Assembly (NCBI GenBank): GCA_020633955.1 | Contig: JACKCP010000009.1 | Coordinates: 1 to 64,000 of the forward strand | Source of the DNA: Desulfobacteraceae bacterium | GTDB taxonomy: Bacteria; Desulfobacterota; Desulfobacteria; Desulfobacterales; JACKCP01 | Reading direction: 5' to 3' | DNA length: 64,000 nucleotides | Shown here: piece by piece, positions 26,033 through 34,933 of the stretch | Position numbering within the stretch: the first letter of the stretch is position 1 | How the letters are laid out: every line of letters starts with the position of its first letter | Program-made: the position numbers and the translations under genes | The notes under the pieces: generated by a model | The model's database searches: none | What the model was told of the DNA's origin: nothing | What the model saw: only the letters and a program-made list of their open reading frames with translations

Positions 26033-28695
26033 TAACCAAGCATCTCCCTGACTTTTTCAAGATGAACATTTAGATCATCAAGTTTTTTTGAAAATTCATC
26101 ATGCTGATTTTTTGTTTTCTTAACAACATTTTCCGGAGCCTTATCAAGGAAATTATCATTGGAAAGTTTTTTTCCAAGCATTATAAGCTCTTTATCAACC
26201 TTTGCTATTTCCTTTTCTATTCTTGATATTTCCTTATCTACATCAATAACACCTTCAAGGGGAACAAAAATGGTTGTGTCAGTATCAACAATTGCAGCTG
26301 CAGCAGATTTTGGTCTTTCTCCAGGCTTTTCGATTACAAGCTCGGAAAGTCTTGCAAGACTCTTTATCATTTCTGTCTCGTTTTCAGCTATTTCAGTATG
26401 CATGAAGTTTCTTGTCTGAATATGTGCCTTTAAAAGCTGTCCCGGCTGAATATTCATCTCGCCCCTGATGTTTCTGATAGATGAAACAACATTCATTATG
26501 TATTCCATCTGAACTTCTGATTCAGGGCTGTATGAAAGTTTTTTATCCTGCCTTTCTCCAGGGTATCCTGCATTCATGATTGAACCTCTGGTTCCAGGAA
26601 TCTTATTCCAGATTTCTTCTGTTACAAATGGTATTACAGGATGAAGAAGGCTTAAGGCATCTTTCATAACTCTCTGGAGAACACCTTTTGAAGCATTCAT
26701 CTTATCCTCGCCCTGCTTTCCGAAAAGAATTGGCTTTACAGCTTCAAGATACCAGTCGCAGAGTTCATGCCATACAAACTGATAAAGAGTTGCTCCGACT
26801 TCATTGAATCGATATGACTCAGTTTCGTTTTTAACTTTTCTTATAATTGAATTAAGCCTTGAAAGAATCCACTTATCAGGAAGTGAGATTAATTTTTCGT
26901 TGTAGTCATCGTATTCCCTGTCAAGATGCATCAGGGAAAATCTTGAAGCATTCCAGAGTTTGTTTATAAAATGTCTGTAGCCTTCAACCCTTTTTTCAGA
27001 CATTTTTACATCCCTTCCCATTGCGGCATAAATTGCAAGGGTAAATCTAAAGGCGTCAGTTCCGTATTCATCAATCACAACAAGGGGATCTATTACATTT
27101 CCCCTTGATTTACTCATTTTATTTCCCTCTTCATCCCTTACAAGAGCATGAACATAAACATCCTTAAACGGAACTTCCTGTTTAAAATAAAGCCCCATCA
27201 TCATCATTCTTGCAATCCAGAAGAAGAGAATATCAAAACCTGTGACAAGAACTGATGTAGGATAAAATGTATTTAAAAGCTTTGTATCTTCAGGCCAGCC
27301 CATTGTAGAAAAAGGCCAGAGTGCAGAACTGAACCAGGTGTCAAGGACATCCGGATCTCTTGTAAGTTTTGAACTTTTGCAGGAATCACAGACTTGTGGT
27401 TCTTCTGAGGAAACTATAAGCTTTTGACAGTCATCGCATGTCCAGGCAGGGATCTGATGGCCCCACCATATCTGTCTTGAAATACACCAGTCCCTGATAT
27501 TCTCAAGCCAGTTATAATAGGTTTTTTCCCATTGTTCAGGCAAAATTTTTGTATCACCGTTTTTTACAGCTTCAATGGCTTTTTCAGCCAAAGGTTTGGT
27601 CTTTACAAACCACTGTTTGGACAGGTTAGGCTCAACTACGGTATCACATCTATAGCATTGTCCTACACTGTGCTTAATATTTTCGGTTTTTACAAGATAA
27701 CCGAGTTCCTTGAGTTTTTTTACAGCCTGCTTTCTGCATTCAAATCTGTCAAGACCTTTAAATTCACCGGCTTCTTCTGTCATAATGGCATCATCATCCA
27801 GGGCCTTGATGTGGGGTAAATTATGCCTTACACCTATTTCAAAGTCATTTGGATCATGGGCAGGAGTTACTTTCAGTGCTCCTGTTCCAAACTTGGTATC
27901 AACATATGAGTCTTTAATTATTGGAATTTTTCTATCTGTAAGAGGAAGAAGCACATGATCACAGGGAAGGTTTAAATATCTTTCATCTTCAGGATTTATT
28001 GCAACAGCTGTATCACCAAACATTGTCTCAGGTCTTGTTGTTGCAACTATAAGTTCGCCATCACCCTGTGCAAAAGGATACCTTATATGATAAAGAGCAC
28101 CGTCTTTTTCTTCATGTTCAACTTCAAGGTCTGCAAGTGCTGTCTTGCATCTTGGACACCAGTTTATAATATAGTCGCCCTTGTAGATCAGCCCGTCGTT
28201 ATAAAGGTCCTCAAATACTTTTTTTACAGCAGTTGAAAGCCCCTCATCCATTGTAAATCTTTCTCGGTCCCAGTCGCATGATGCTCCAAGTCTTTTGAGC
28301 TGATTAATTATTGCGCTGCCGTATTGTCCTCTCCACTCCCATACTCTTTCAATGAACTTATCACGTCCCAGGTCGTGCCTTGAAAGGCCTTCTTCCTTAA
28401 GTTTTTTTTCAACAACATTCTGGGTTGCAATCCCGGCATGGTCAGTCCCCGGCATCCACAGAACATTAAAGCCGTTAAGTTTTTTATATCTGCATAAAAT
28501 ATCCTGCAAAGTGATGTTTAATGCATGTCCCATGTGAAGAACACCTGTTACGTTAGGCGGAGGTATAACTATTGAAAAAGGAGGCTTGTCACTTTCTTCT
28601 TCTGCTCTGAAATATCCGTTTTTCTCCCAGAAATCATACCATTTCTGCTCAACTTTGTTATGCTCATACGCTTTATCCATACTGTTGTCAGTCAT
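26032..28695 (-). CDS. valS: Valyl-tRNA synthetase
   Basis: About 887 residues from the ATG at 28695; the GGAG site upstream forms part of an in-frame TTG at 28707 that is unlikely to be the start. Class I motifs are PPPNVTGVLHMGHALN (HIGH) and GNKMSKSRGN (KMSKS). The editing domain (around TTRPETMFGDTAVAINPED) and a C-terminal coiled coil (DVDKEISRIEKEIAKVDKEL) are present. Charges tRNA-Val. Confidence 0.98.
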   Translation of the reverse strand: MTDNSMDKAYEHNKVEQKWYDFWEKNGYFRAEEESDKPPFSIVIPPPNVTGVLHMGHALNITLQDILCRYKKLNGFNVLWMPGTDHAGIATQNVVEKKLKEEGLSRHDLGRDKFIERVWEWRGQYGSAIINQLKRLGASCDWDRERFTMDEGLSTAVKKVFEDLYNDGLIYKGDYIINWCPRCKTALADLEVEHEEKDGALYHIRYPFAQGDGELIVATTRPETMFGDTAVAINPEDERYLNLPCDHVLLPLTDRKIPIIKDSYVDTKFGTGALKVTPAHDPNDFEIGVRHNLPHIKALDDDAIMTEEAGEFKGLDRFECRKQAVKKLKELGYLVKTENIKHSVGQCYRCDTVVEPNLSKQWFVKTKPLAEKAIEAVKNGDTKILPEQWEKTYYNWLENIRDWCISRQIWWGHQIPAWTCDDCQKLIVSSEEPQVCDSCKSSKLTRDPDVLDTWFSSALWPFSTMGWPEDTKLLNTFYPTSVLVTGFDILFFWIARMMMMGLYFKQEVPFKDVYVHALVRDEEGNKMSKSRGNVIDPLVVIDEYGTDAFRFTLAIYAAMGRDVKMSEKRVEGYRHFINKLWNASRFSLMHLDREYDDYNEKLISLPDKWILSRLNSIIRKVKNETESYRFNEVGATLYQFVWHELCDWYLEAVKPILFGKQGEDKMNASKGVLQRVMKDALSLLHPVIPFVTEEIWNKIPGTRGSIMNAGYPGERQDKKLSYSPESEVQMEYIMNVVSSIRNIRGEMNIQPGQLLKAHIQTRNFMHTEIAENETEMIKSLARLSELVIEKPGERPKSAAAAIVDTDTTIFVPLEGVIDVDKEISRIEKEIAKVDKELIMLGKKLSNDNFLDKAPENVVKKTKNQHDEFSKKLDDLNVHLEKVREMLG

Positions 28696-29027
28696 TTTAA
28701 ACTCCAAATTAGTTTACAGCAAAACCCGTATCTCTTATAGAACACGGGATTATTTTTCAAACACATTTTTTTAGCAATTAAAAAATTATTTTAAAAGCAT
28801 TATTTAACTTCAAATCAAAAACCAGGATTAAAAAAGCTTTATGGTTAATTCAAAAGTTTATGCCTATTATCATCAAAGATTAAACTTTTTATTTTAATAT
28901 AAAAAAATTACAGCTTGCTTTAAATCAAAGCTTTCATATCAGATAAGCAAAAAGTTATCGGTAAAAAGCAAAACCGCCCTTTTAAGCGGTTTTATGGAAT
29001 CAATTTGTTAAATTTAAAAAAACAAAC
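28696..29027. other. Intergenic AT-rich region with terminator
   Basis: Between valS and the acidic protein gene. It holds a terminator at 28969-28993 and, by position, the valS promoter; I see no clean TTGACA/TATAAT pair. No gene is visible. Confidence 0.5.
28969..28993 (-). terminator. Intrinsic terminator after the acidic repeat protein gene
   Basis: AAAACCGC and GCGGTTTT pair around a short loop; on the minus strand T-rich sequence follows. Confidence 0.75.
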
Positions 29028-29831
29028 TTATTTTTCCGGAGAAAAGACTGCTTCTTTTAAAGCTTCAATCTCTTTTGAAACAGTTCTCTCAATTGTCTTT
29101 GTTAAAAGTGCATCAATTTTTTCAGAAAAAAGTTTTGTAATTACTTTTTCAAGAACTTTTTCAAGAATTTCTTCATTAACAGAAACCAAATCATTTTCGC
29201 CTAGTGACTGTTTAGAAAAAACAACATCTTCTGAAGATTCTTCAAAAACTGAATTTTCAGATTTGTCCTCTATTGAGACCCTTTCTGTAAGAGAAATCCC
29301 ATCAAAGGCATCTTTATCGGTAAGTTCAATTATATCTTCTTCCTCAAAGGTTTCACTGAGAATTAATACATCATCTTCTTGATCAGAAAATGTTTCGTCA
29401 TTTTCTTCTTCAGCTTTTTCACTCAATACAAAAATTTCGTCGTCTTCATCTAAGTCATCATCTTCATCATCAGAAAAATCAAGGGTAAATTCTTCGGACA
29501 CGTCATCTGTCATGATTTTTTCAGACAATTCCAGTATATCTTCCTCATCATCTGCCTTATCATTAAGTTCAATAATATCCAGGGAATCATCTTCAATCAC
29601 ATTATCTTTTCTTTCAAATTCATCAAGATTGAGTATTTCATCATCTTCTTCAAATTTTTCCTCCAATTCAAAGATGTCCTCTTCATCTTCAACCTTAAAC
29701 TTTGTCAAATCCTCTGTATGTTCATCCAGACTTTCTTCATTCATTTCATTTATTACGCTTTCCTCAAGATCTGAAAGATCAAAGTCATCCTTAAAGCCGT
29801 CTTTGTTGGAATCATTGGATGGATTGTTCAT
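29028..29831 (-). CDS. Very acidic repeat protein with helical C-terminus
   Basis: About 267 residues from the ATG at 29831; a GGAG site lies six bases upstream. Residues about 10-215 are full of Asp and Glu and carry seven loose copies of (D/E)-I/V-hydrophobic-x-L-x-(E/D)-K, for example DIFELEEK, DIIELNDK, DILELSEK, EIFVLSEK, DVLILSET and DIIELTDK. The last ~45 residues (EEILEKVLEKVITKLFSEKI and TIERTVSKEIEALKEAV) form amphipathic helices. No signal or membrane segment. The layout (disordered acidic body plus terminal oligomerisation helices) recalls polar scaffolds such as PopZ, but homology is not shown. Function unknown. Confidence 0.7.
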   Translation of the reverse strand: MNNPSNDSNKDGFKDDFDLSDLEESVINEMNEESLDEHTEDLTKFKVEDEEDIFELEEKFEEDDEILNLDEFERKDNVIEDDSLDIIELNDKADDEEDILELSEKIMTDDVSEEFTLDFSDDEDDDLDEDDEIFVLSEKAEEENDETFSDQEDDVLILSETFEEEDIIELTDKDAFDGISLTERVSIEDKSENSVFEESSEDVVFSKQSLGENDLVSVNEEILEKVLEKVITKLFSEKIDALLTKTIERTVSKEIEALKEAVFSPEK

Positions 29832-29980
29832 GAAATACTCCAAAATTTTAAAAATTTTCTATTGTTTATGAAAAATTTTTCAGGGTTTAATGCAACGAAT
29901 TTACATAATTTAAAACATATACTATTAAAAAAAAATAAAATTATTTTACAATAACATAAAAACAAATCGAGGCAAATCAT

Positions 29981-30718
29981 ATGAGAAGATTTTATAATGA
30001 AAAAATTGATGAAAATACAAATTTTTTCTCATTATCCGGAAAAGAAGCCCATCATCTAAAAACAGTTTTGAGGCTTAAAACAGGTGAAGAAGTCATATTC
30101 ACCAATGGTAATGGCCTTGATTTCCTGGTAAAAATCAAAGATCTTGAAAAAAATTATGCTGAATTCTCAGTTATTGATATTTTCAAAGGGAAAAAGGATT
30201 CTCATGTAAAAATATCACTTGGGTTTTCAATGATTAAAGGCAAAAAAAATGATGAGATCATTAAGCCACTCACAGAATTAGGAGTTTTTGAAATCATTCC
30301 ATATATTTCCAAAAGAAGCATAAGTGATCCTGGTGAAAAGAAAAAAACAGGGAAAACTGAACGATGGGCGGAACTTGCAAAAGAAGCCTTAAAACAGTGT
30401 GAAAGGTCATATCTTCCCAGAATAAGAGATGTTTCTCAATTTGAAGATGTCATTTCAAATTCAGATGACTATGACTTAAAAATTATGTTCCATGAAAGAA
30501 CAACCATTTCATCAAAAACACTGATGGAAAAATATATGAACCCCAAAAAAATAATAGCCATTGTTGGTCCCGAAGGCGGATTTACTGATGAGGAAAAAGA
30601 AGCTGCAATTAATTTTGGTTTTGAAACTATCAGTCTTGGCCCAAGAATATTAAGAGCACAGACAGCTTCTTTAAGTGCTGCTTTTTTATGCCAGCATCTT
30701 TTTGGAGATATTCATTAA
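29981..30718 (+). CDS. rsmE: 16S rRNA m3U1498 methyltransferase
   Basis: 245 residues. SPOUT-fold enzyme that methylates N3 of U1498 in 16S rRNA. Motifs: EAHHLKTVLRLKTGEE at the N-terminal PUA-like part; KGKKNDEIIKPLTELGVFEI; AKEALKQCERSYLPRI; the knot motif AIVGPEGGFTDEE; and LGPRILRAQTASL. A GAGG site precedes the ATG. Confidence 0.96.
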   Translation: MRRFYNEKIDENTNFFSLSGKEAHHLKTVLRLKTGEEVIFTNGNGLDFLVKIKDLEKNYAEFSVIDIFKGKKDSHVKISLGFSMIKGKKNDEIIKPLTELGVFEIIPYISKRSISDPGEKKKTGKTERWAELAKEALKQCERSYLPRIRDVSQFEDVISNSDDYDLKIMFHERTTISSKTLMEKYMNPKKIIAIVGPEGGFTDEEKEAAINFGFETISLGPRILRAQTASLSAAFLCQHLFGDIH

Positions 30719-30942
30719 TTTAGCTTGTTAATATTGATTGCCAGAAAACGACTATTTTTTGTTGAAGTGAACAAAAAAAATCAACATTTAGGATACTTAT
30801 TTTTTTCAGGATAAAATTTTTAACTCATGGGGGGCAAATTTTGTTTGCAAAGAGAGGACATTTTGGATTGTAAAAAAACAGAGCCATAAATAATCAAAAA
30901 ACACCGTTTTCATTGAGGTGATAAAACATTTTAAAGTACATA

Positions 30943-30979
30943 CAAAAAAAGCCTTCAGAAATTTCTGAAGGCTTTTTTT
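30943..30979 (-). terminator. Intrinsic terminator downstream of tRNA-Phe
   Basis: GCCTTCAGAAA and TTTCTGAAGGC form a perfect stem (30951-30972), with A-rich and T-rich flanks on both sides so it can work in either direction. Confidence 0.88.
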
Positions 30980-30982
30980 GTA

Positions 30983-31058
30983 TGGTGCCCAGGGACGGAA
31001 TTGAACCGCCGACACGGGGATTTTCAGTCCCCTGCTCTACCGACTGAGCTACCTGGGC
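30983..31058 (-). tRNA. tRNA-Phe (anticodon GAA)
   Basis: 76 bases on the minus strand with encoded CCA. The acceptor stem GCCCAGG pairs with CCTGGGC-type 3' sequence. The D arm is GCTC-AGTCGGTA-GAGC, the anticodon stem GGGGA/TCCCC with loop CTGAAAA, and the T arm GGCGG-TTCAATT-CCGTC. The GAA anticodon reads Phe codons. Confidence 0.97.
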
Positions 31059-31079
31059 TCGCCGTAAGCGATGAAAGAG

Positions 31080-31108
31080 TTTTTAGGTTATTTAGGCTTT
31101 TGTGTCAA
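31080..31108 (-). promoter_or_regulatory. Promoter of tRNA-Phe
   Basis: On the minus strand TTGACA (31108-31103), a 17-base spacer and TAAAAA (31085-31080), ending 22 bases before the tRNA 5' end. Good spacing. Confidence 0.65.
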
Positions 31109-31199
31109 CAAATTTTTAACCTTTTTTTAATTATTTTTTTTATACCTGAAAAACCCTTCTAATTTCAAAAACTTAAGCGATTTATTATTTTTTATTTTT

Positions 31200-31880
31200 T
31201 TATTTCAAACAAACCGAAGCTGCATAATCCCAGTTTAAAAGATTTTCAGTTACATTTTTCATATAATCTGATCTTCTGTTCTCATAATCAAGATAATATG
31301 AATGCTCCCATAAATCTATTCCAAGAACAGGAACAAGACCGATAGTAACAGGATTGTCACCATTTGATGTTGTCAGTATTTCAAGTCTGTCATTATTTTT
31401 CACCAGCCATACCCAGCCGCTTGCAAAATGGCTGTTCCCTTTAAGAATAAATTCCTTTTTAAAAGCATCATAACTTCCAAAGGACCTGTTTATCATTTCC
31501 AGCATCTCCCCAGCCGGCGGTTTTGCCTCAGGGACAAGGGAGTTAAAATAAATATCATGGTTTAATGCCTGTCCAAGGTTATTAAACAAAGAAGAATATT
31601 TTTCATTCCCTTTAATTTTTCTTAAAATATCAGCAACAGGCTTTCCAGTGAAACCAAATTTTTCTATCAGCTGGTTTGATTTTTCCACATACTTTTTATA
31701 ATGAATACTGTAGTGCAGATCAACGGTCCTTGAAGAGATATATGGCTCAAGTGCATTTGTACTGTAATTTAATTTTACCTGTTTTACCTGATCTCCTTTT
31801 TTTTCAGAAGAACAGCCTGAAAGAAAAAACAAAGTAAAAATAATTCCTGCAAATAACGTGATTTTTATTATACGATTCAT
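31200..31880 (-). CDS. Lipoprotein-type iron superoxide dismutase (exported)
   Basis: 226 residues. A lipoprotein signal with lipobox LSGC puts Cys23 as the lipidated residue, so the enzyme is anchored on the periplasmic side. The catalytic domain keeps all four metal ligands: H56 (LHYSIH), H108 (LNHDIYF), D189 and H193 (IDLWEHSYY). Gln104, four residues before H108, is the Fe-type outer-sphere residue. It detoxifies superoxide from outside sources, useful for an anaerobe exposed to oxygen. A strong AAAAGGAG site precedes the ATG. Next downstream is tRNA-Phe. Confidence 0.92.
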   Translation of the reverse strand: MNRIIKITLFAGIIFTLFFLSGCSSEKKGDQVKQVKLNYSTNALEPYISSRTVDLHYSIHYKKYVEKSNQLIEKFGFTGKPVADILRKIKGNEKYSSLFNNLGQALNHDIYFNSLVPEAKPPAGEMLEMINRSFGSYDAFKKEFILKGNSHFASGWVWLVKNNDRLEILTTSNGDNPVTIGLVPVLGIDLWEHSYYLDYENRRSDYMKNVTENLLNWDYAASVCLK

Positions 31881-31929
31881 TTTTACTCCTTTTTTTAGTT
31901 ATAACTATCAAATTAATAATCAAATAAAA

Positions 31930-32598
31930 TTATTCAACAATTTTTGCAGACTTGATTCTTACATCTTTAACAGGACGGTCGCCCTCACCTGTTTTGACTT
32001 TCTCCAGTTTTTCCACAATATCCATTCCCCTTACTACTTCTCCAAACACTGAGTACTGTGCATCAAGAAAAGGAGTGCCGCCTATTGTTGTATAGACCTG
32101 CCTTTGTTCCTCACTGAATTTTGTGTTAAGCCTTTTTTCATACATTGAAAGCTCGTCTGCACTGTAAACTTTTCCAGTAACAATAAAAAACTGAGACCCT
32201 GAAGATCTTCTCATGGGGTTCATATTATCACCGGTTCTTGCAGCAGAAATTGCACCTTTTTTATGGTAATACTCAGGCAGTATTTCAGCAGGGATTGTAT
32301 ATCCAGGACCTCCTGAACCGAGCATTTTATCCTTTGGAGCATCTTTTGACTGAGGATCTCCACCCTGAATCATAAAATTTTCAATTATTCTGTGAAACAA
32401 AACACCGTTGTAAAATCCCTCTTTTACAAGTTTTAGAAAGTTTTCTTTATGCTCACTTGTCTTTTCATACAAAATAATTTCAATTTCACCCAGATCAGTA
32501 TCAAGAATAACCTTTACATTTTTTTGGGCTGCTGCATTCTGAGCTGAAAAAAGACTTATTCCCGCAACAAATAAAACAAACAGTACTAATGACTTCAT
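31930..32598 (-). CDS. Exported cyclophilin-type peptidyl-prolyl isomerase
   Basis: 222 residues. A signal peptide (about 1-24, ending NAAAQ) precedes a cyclophilin domain: VLFHRIIENFMIQGGDPQ, GGPGYTIPAEI, GAISAARTGDNMNP, SGSQFFIVTG and FGEVVRGMDIVEKL. The catalytic Arg is in FHRI. It speeds proline isomerisation during folding in the periplasm. It neighbours the exported SOD gene and may share expression. Confidence 0.93.
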   Translation of the reverse strand: MKSLVLFVLFVAGISLFSAQNAAAQKNVKVILDTDLGEIEIILYEKTSEHKENFLKLVKEGFYNGVLFHRIIENFMIQGGDPQSKDAPKDKMLGSGGPGYTIPAEILPEYYHKKGAISAARTGDNMNPMRRSSGSQFFIVTGKVYSADELSMYEKRLNTKFSEEQRQVYTTIGGTPFLDAQYSVFGEVVRGMDIVEKLEKVKTGEGDRPVKDVRIKSAKIVE

Positions 32599-32616
32599 AA
32601 TTAATTTTTCCTTTTT

Positions 32617-33486
32617 TTATTTTTCTAAAACAAAATCTTTTATCTTTTCAACAAGTTCATCGGGTTTTTCCATTGGTATAAGATGTCCGGCCTTTTCAAT
32701 TATAACGGCTTTGGAATTTTTACATTTCCTTAAAAATCTATGCTGCTGTCTCAAAAACATTACATCAGAGAATTCTGCTCTTAAAAGGAGAGTTTGTATC
32801 TTGAGCTTTTTAGGCCAAAACCACGAATATAAAGGATAATTTTCAAAAACCCTTGCCTCTGCCTCAGGAGGACACACAAGCTCTACTCCCCCATTTTCGG
32901 ATTCCTTAAGACCGTATGTAACATAAGACCTTAAAAACTCATCCTTAAAATTTTTAAATAGAGCCTTTTCCTTAAAATAATCATATGCAGCCTGCCTGCT
33001 TTCCCAGTGATTTTTTCGTCCTCTCGCCCTTTTTGCAAGCATGAAAATATTTTTTTTACCAATTATTCTAATAAAGGTCATATATGCAATATATCGGTAA
33101 GGAAGCATTACAGGATCAATTAACACAATTTTTTCAAAAAGATCCGGCCTTCTTGCAGCTGCAAACATTGTTGCAACAGCACCTATACTGTGTCCTACGC
33201 CAATTACAGGAGTTTTAATCTTCTTTTCAAGAAAATCTATTAAATCACTTGCAGAACTCTGCCATGAAGTATTTCCTTCTGTCTGAGCATCCTGGCCTCT
33301 CTGGCCCATGCCTATCACACGAAAATCATCTGTAAGCCGTTCCATAAAAGGAATGTATACACTTACAGGAAAGCCGTTGGCATGATAAAAATGAAGAGGC
33401 TTTTTATCCCCTCCGCTGTCAAGATAGCTTAAATTAAGACCACAAACATTATGGGAGTCGCATTCAAATTTAAAATCATTATCCAT
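32617..33486 (-). CDS. Alpha/beta hydrolase
   Basis: About 289 residues from the ATG at 33486, eight bases after a GGAG site; a TTG at 33492 is less likely. It has the oxyanion-region FYHANGFPVSVY, a GQRGQD loop, the nucleophile elbow GVGHSIGAVA, an acidic strand TLLLRAEFSDVMF and the catalytic His in KAGHLIPMEKPDELV. Typical of esterases and lipases in this fold. Substrate not predictable. Confidence 0.9.
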   Translation of the reverse strand: MDNDFKFECDSHNVCGLNLSYLDSGGDKKPLHFYHANGFPVSVYIPFMERLTDDFRVIGMGQRGQDAQTEGNTSWQSSASDLIDFLEKKIKTPVIGVGHSIGAVATMFAAARRPDLFEKIVLIDPVMLPYRYIAYMTFIRIIGKKNIFMLAKRARGRKNHWESRQAAYDYFKEKALFKNFKDEFLRSYVTYGLKESENGGVELVCPPEAEARVFENYPLYSWFWPKKLKIQTLLLRAEFSDVMFLRQQHRFLRKCKNSKAVIIEKAGHLIPMEKPDELVEKIKDFVLEK

Positions 33487-33503
33487 AAACAATTCTCCGC
33501 AGG

Positions 33504-34757
33504 TTAATATCTAGTTTCCAATTCCTTTAAAAGATAAAAAACAGCTGTTGCTGCAAACATTTTTTTATTTAAAAGTCTGTCATTAAAATCCCTTTCAAAT
33601 CTGTATGCCTTTGTTTCTTTTTCTGAAGAAATCCCAATAAATACAGTACCTACTGGTTTATCCTTAACTCCTCCGGCGGGCCCTGCAATTCCTGTAGTTG
33701 AAATCCCGAAATCAGATTTTCCCTCAAGTCTTGCTCCATAAGCTAGTTCCATTGCACATTCTTTTGATACGGCTCCAAATTTTTCTATTGTTTCTTTTTT
33801 TACATTTAAAATATCTGTTTTTGCCTCATTTGAGTATGTTACAGCAGACATTTTAAAAAAGGCTGAACTCCCCGATATATCAGTAAAATTATTTGAAATC
33901 AGCCCTCCTGTGCAGCTTTCTGCAATTGAAAGAGTTAACTTGTTTTCAGTTAAAAGCCTGGCTGTTTTTTCATAGAGGGTTTTTCCGGAACTTGAAATAA
34001 TTTTACTGCCTACTTTTTCTGCAACAAAATCCTTTGCTCTTCTCACTTTTTCTTCTAGTTTTTTTAAATCTCTGCCGCGCCCGTAAATTTTGACAAAGAT
34101 ATGAGGAAATACTGCCTGAATACCAAGCTCAACAATTGAACTGGAATTATCAATCGGAAAAAAACTTTCAAAATCAGACAAGAGAAATCCAGTTTTTGAT
34201 TCAGGAAGTCCAAAAACTGTAAATATCTCGGAAGTATAAAAATCATAAACTTTTATTTTTTCCTCAAGAAAAATTTCTAGCATTTTTTCAAGTTCATAAG
34301 GCACTCCCGGAAAACAAAAAAATTGTGCCTTGCCAAATTTAAAATAAATTCCAGGAGCTGTGCCAAACCGGTTTTCAATAAAATCGGCTTTTTCAGGGAT
34401 TAATGCCTGGACTGTATTTTCCTCAGGCATCTTAATATTTCTCTTCAGAAAAAAATTTTCCATTGACTGCAGTGCTTTTTTATTGAGCTCAAGAGGGGAA
34501 TTAAGAACTTTTGAAACCGCAAACCTTGTCTTATCATCGGATGTGGGGCCAAGACCTCCTGTAATAAATACAAATTCAGCTCTTTGAGATGCTTCAGTAA
34601 TAAGAGTGGCGAGATCAGATTCATTGTCCTGGCATGAATGGTGAAAAATTACATCAATTCCTTTTTTTGTAAGTTTTGATGTTATAAGTTGTGTATTTGT
34701 ATCTAGAATATCTCCTGAAAGAATTTCTTTTCCTGTAGATATGATTTCAGCTTTCAT
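33504..34757 (-). CDS. cinA: CinA-family protein (NMN deamidase domain)
   Basis: About 417 residues from the ATG at 34757 (MKAEIISTGKEIL), which has a GGAAAA site and removes a non-conserved leader. The N-terminal MoaB-like/COG1058 domain (GGLGPTSDDKTRFAVSK) is followed by a C-terminal PncC domain (SIAESCTGGLISNNFTD and GISTTGIAGPAGGVKDKPVG). The PncC part deamidates nicotinamide mononucleotide to recycle pyridine nucleotides; the N-terminal domain is an ADP-ribose pyrophosphatase in characterised members. Confidence 0.93.
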   Translation of the reverse strand: MKAEIISTGKEILSGDILDTNTQLITSKLTKKGIDVIFHHSCQDNESDLATLITEASQRAEFVFITGGLGPTSDDKTRFAVSKVLNSPLELNKKALQSMENFFLKRNIKMPEENTVQALIPEKADFIENRFGTAPGIYFKFGKAQFFCFPGVPYELEKMLEIFLEEKIKVYDFYTSEIFTVFGLPESKTGFLLSDFESFFPIDNSSSIVELGIQAVFPHIFVKIYGRGRDLKKLEEKVRRAKDFVAEKVGSKIISSSGKTLYEKTARLLTENKLTLSIAESCTGGLISNNFTDISGSSAFFKMSAVTYSNEAKTDILNVKKETIEKFGAVSKECAMELAYGARLEGKSDFGISTTGIAGPAGGVKDKPVGTVFIGISSEKETKAYRFERDFNDRLLNKKMFAATAVFYLLKELETRY

Positions 34758-34871
34758 ATTTTCCGCCGTTTTAATTTTTTTGATGTGAAATTTTAAAATA
34801 TGGGACACTTATTCAGGCCATAATAAATGGTATTTAATCCAAAACAAGTTTTTTTTAGCTCCTGAATTAAT

Positions 34872-34900
34872 TTGACAAAAAAAATTCCTTAATTTACACG
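34872..34900 (+). promoter_or_regulatory. Candidate promoter for the AEC transporter gene
   Basis: TTGACA at 34872-34877, 17-base spacer, TACACG at 34895-34900, about 35 bases before the ATG. The -10 is weak. Confidence 0.35.
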
Positions 34901-34933
34901 TCTAAATCAGTTTTTTATAAAGGAATAAAAAAA

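Noticed and set aside
29005..29871. Plus-strand serine-rich frames opposite the acidic protein gene
   Set aside because: Ser-rich translation is the complement of Asp/Glu codons in the real gene and has no independent support.
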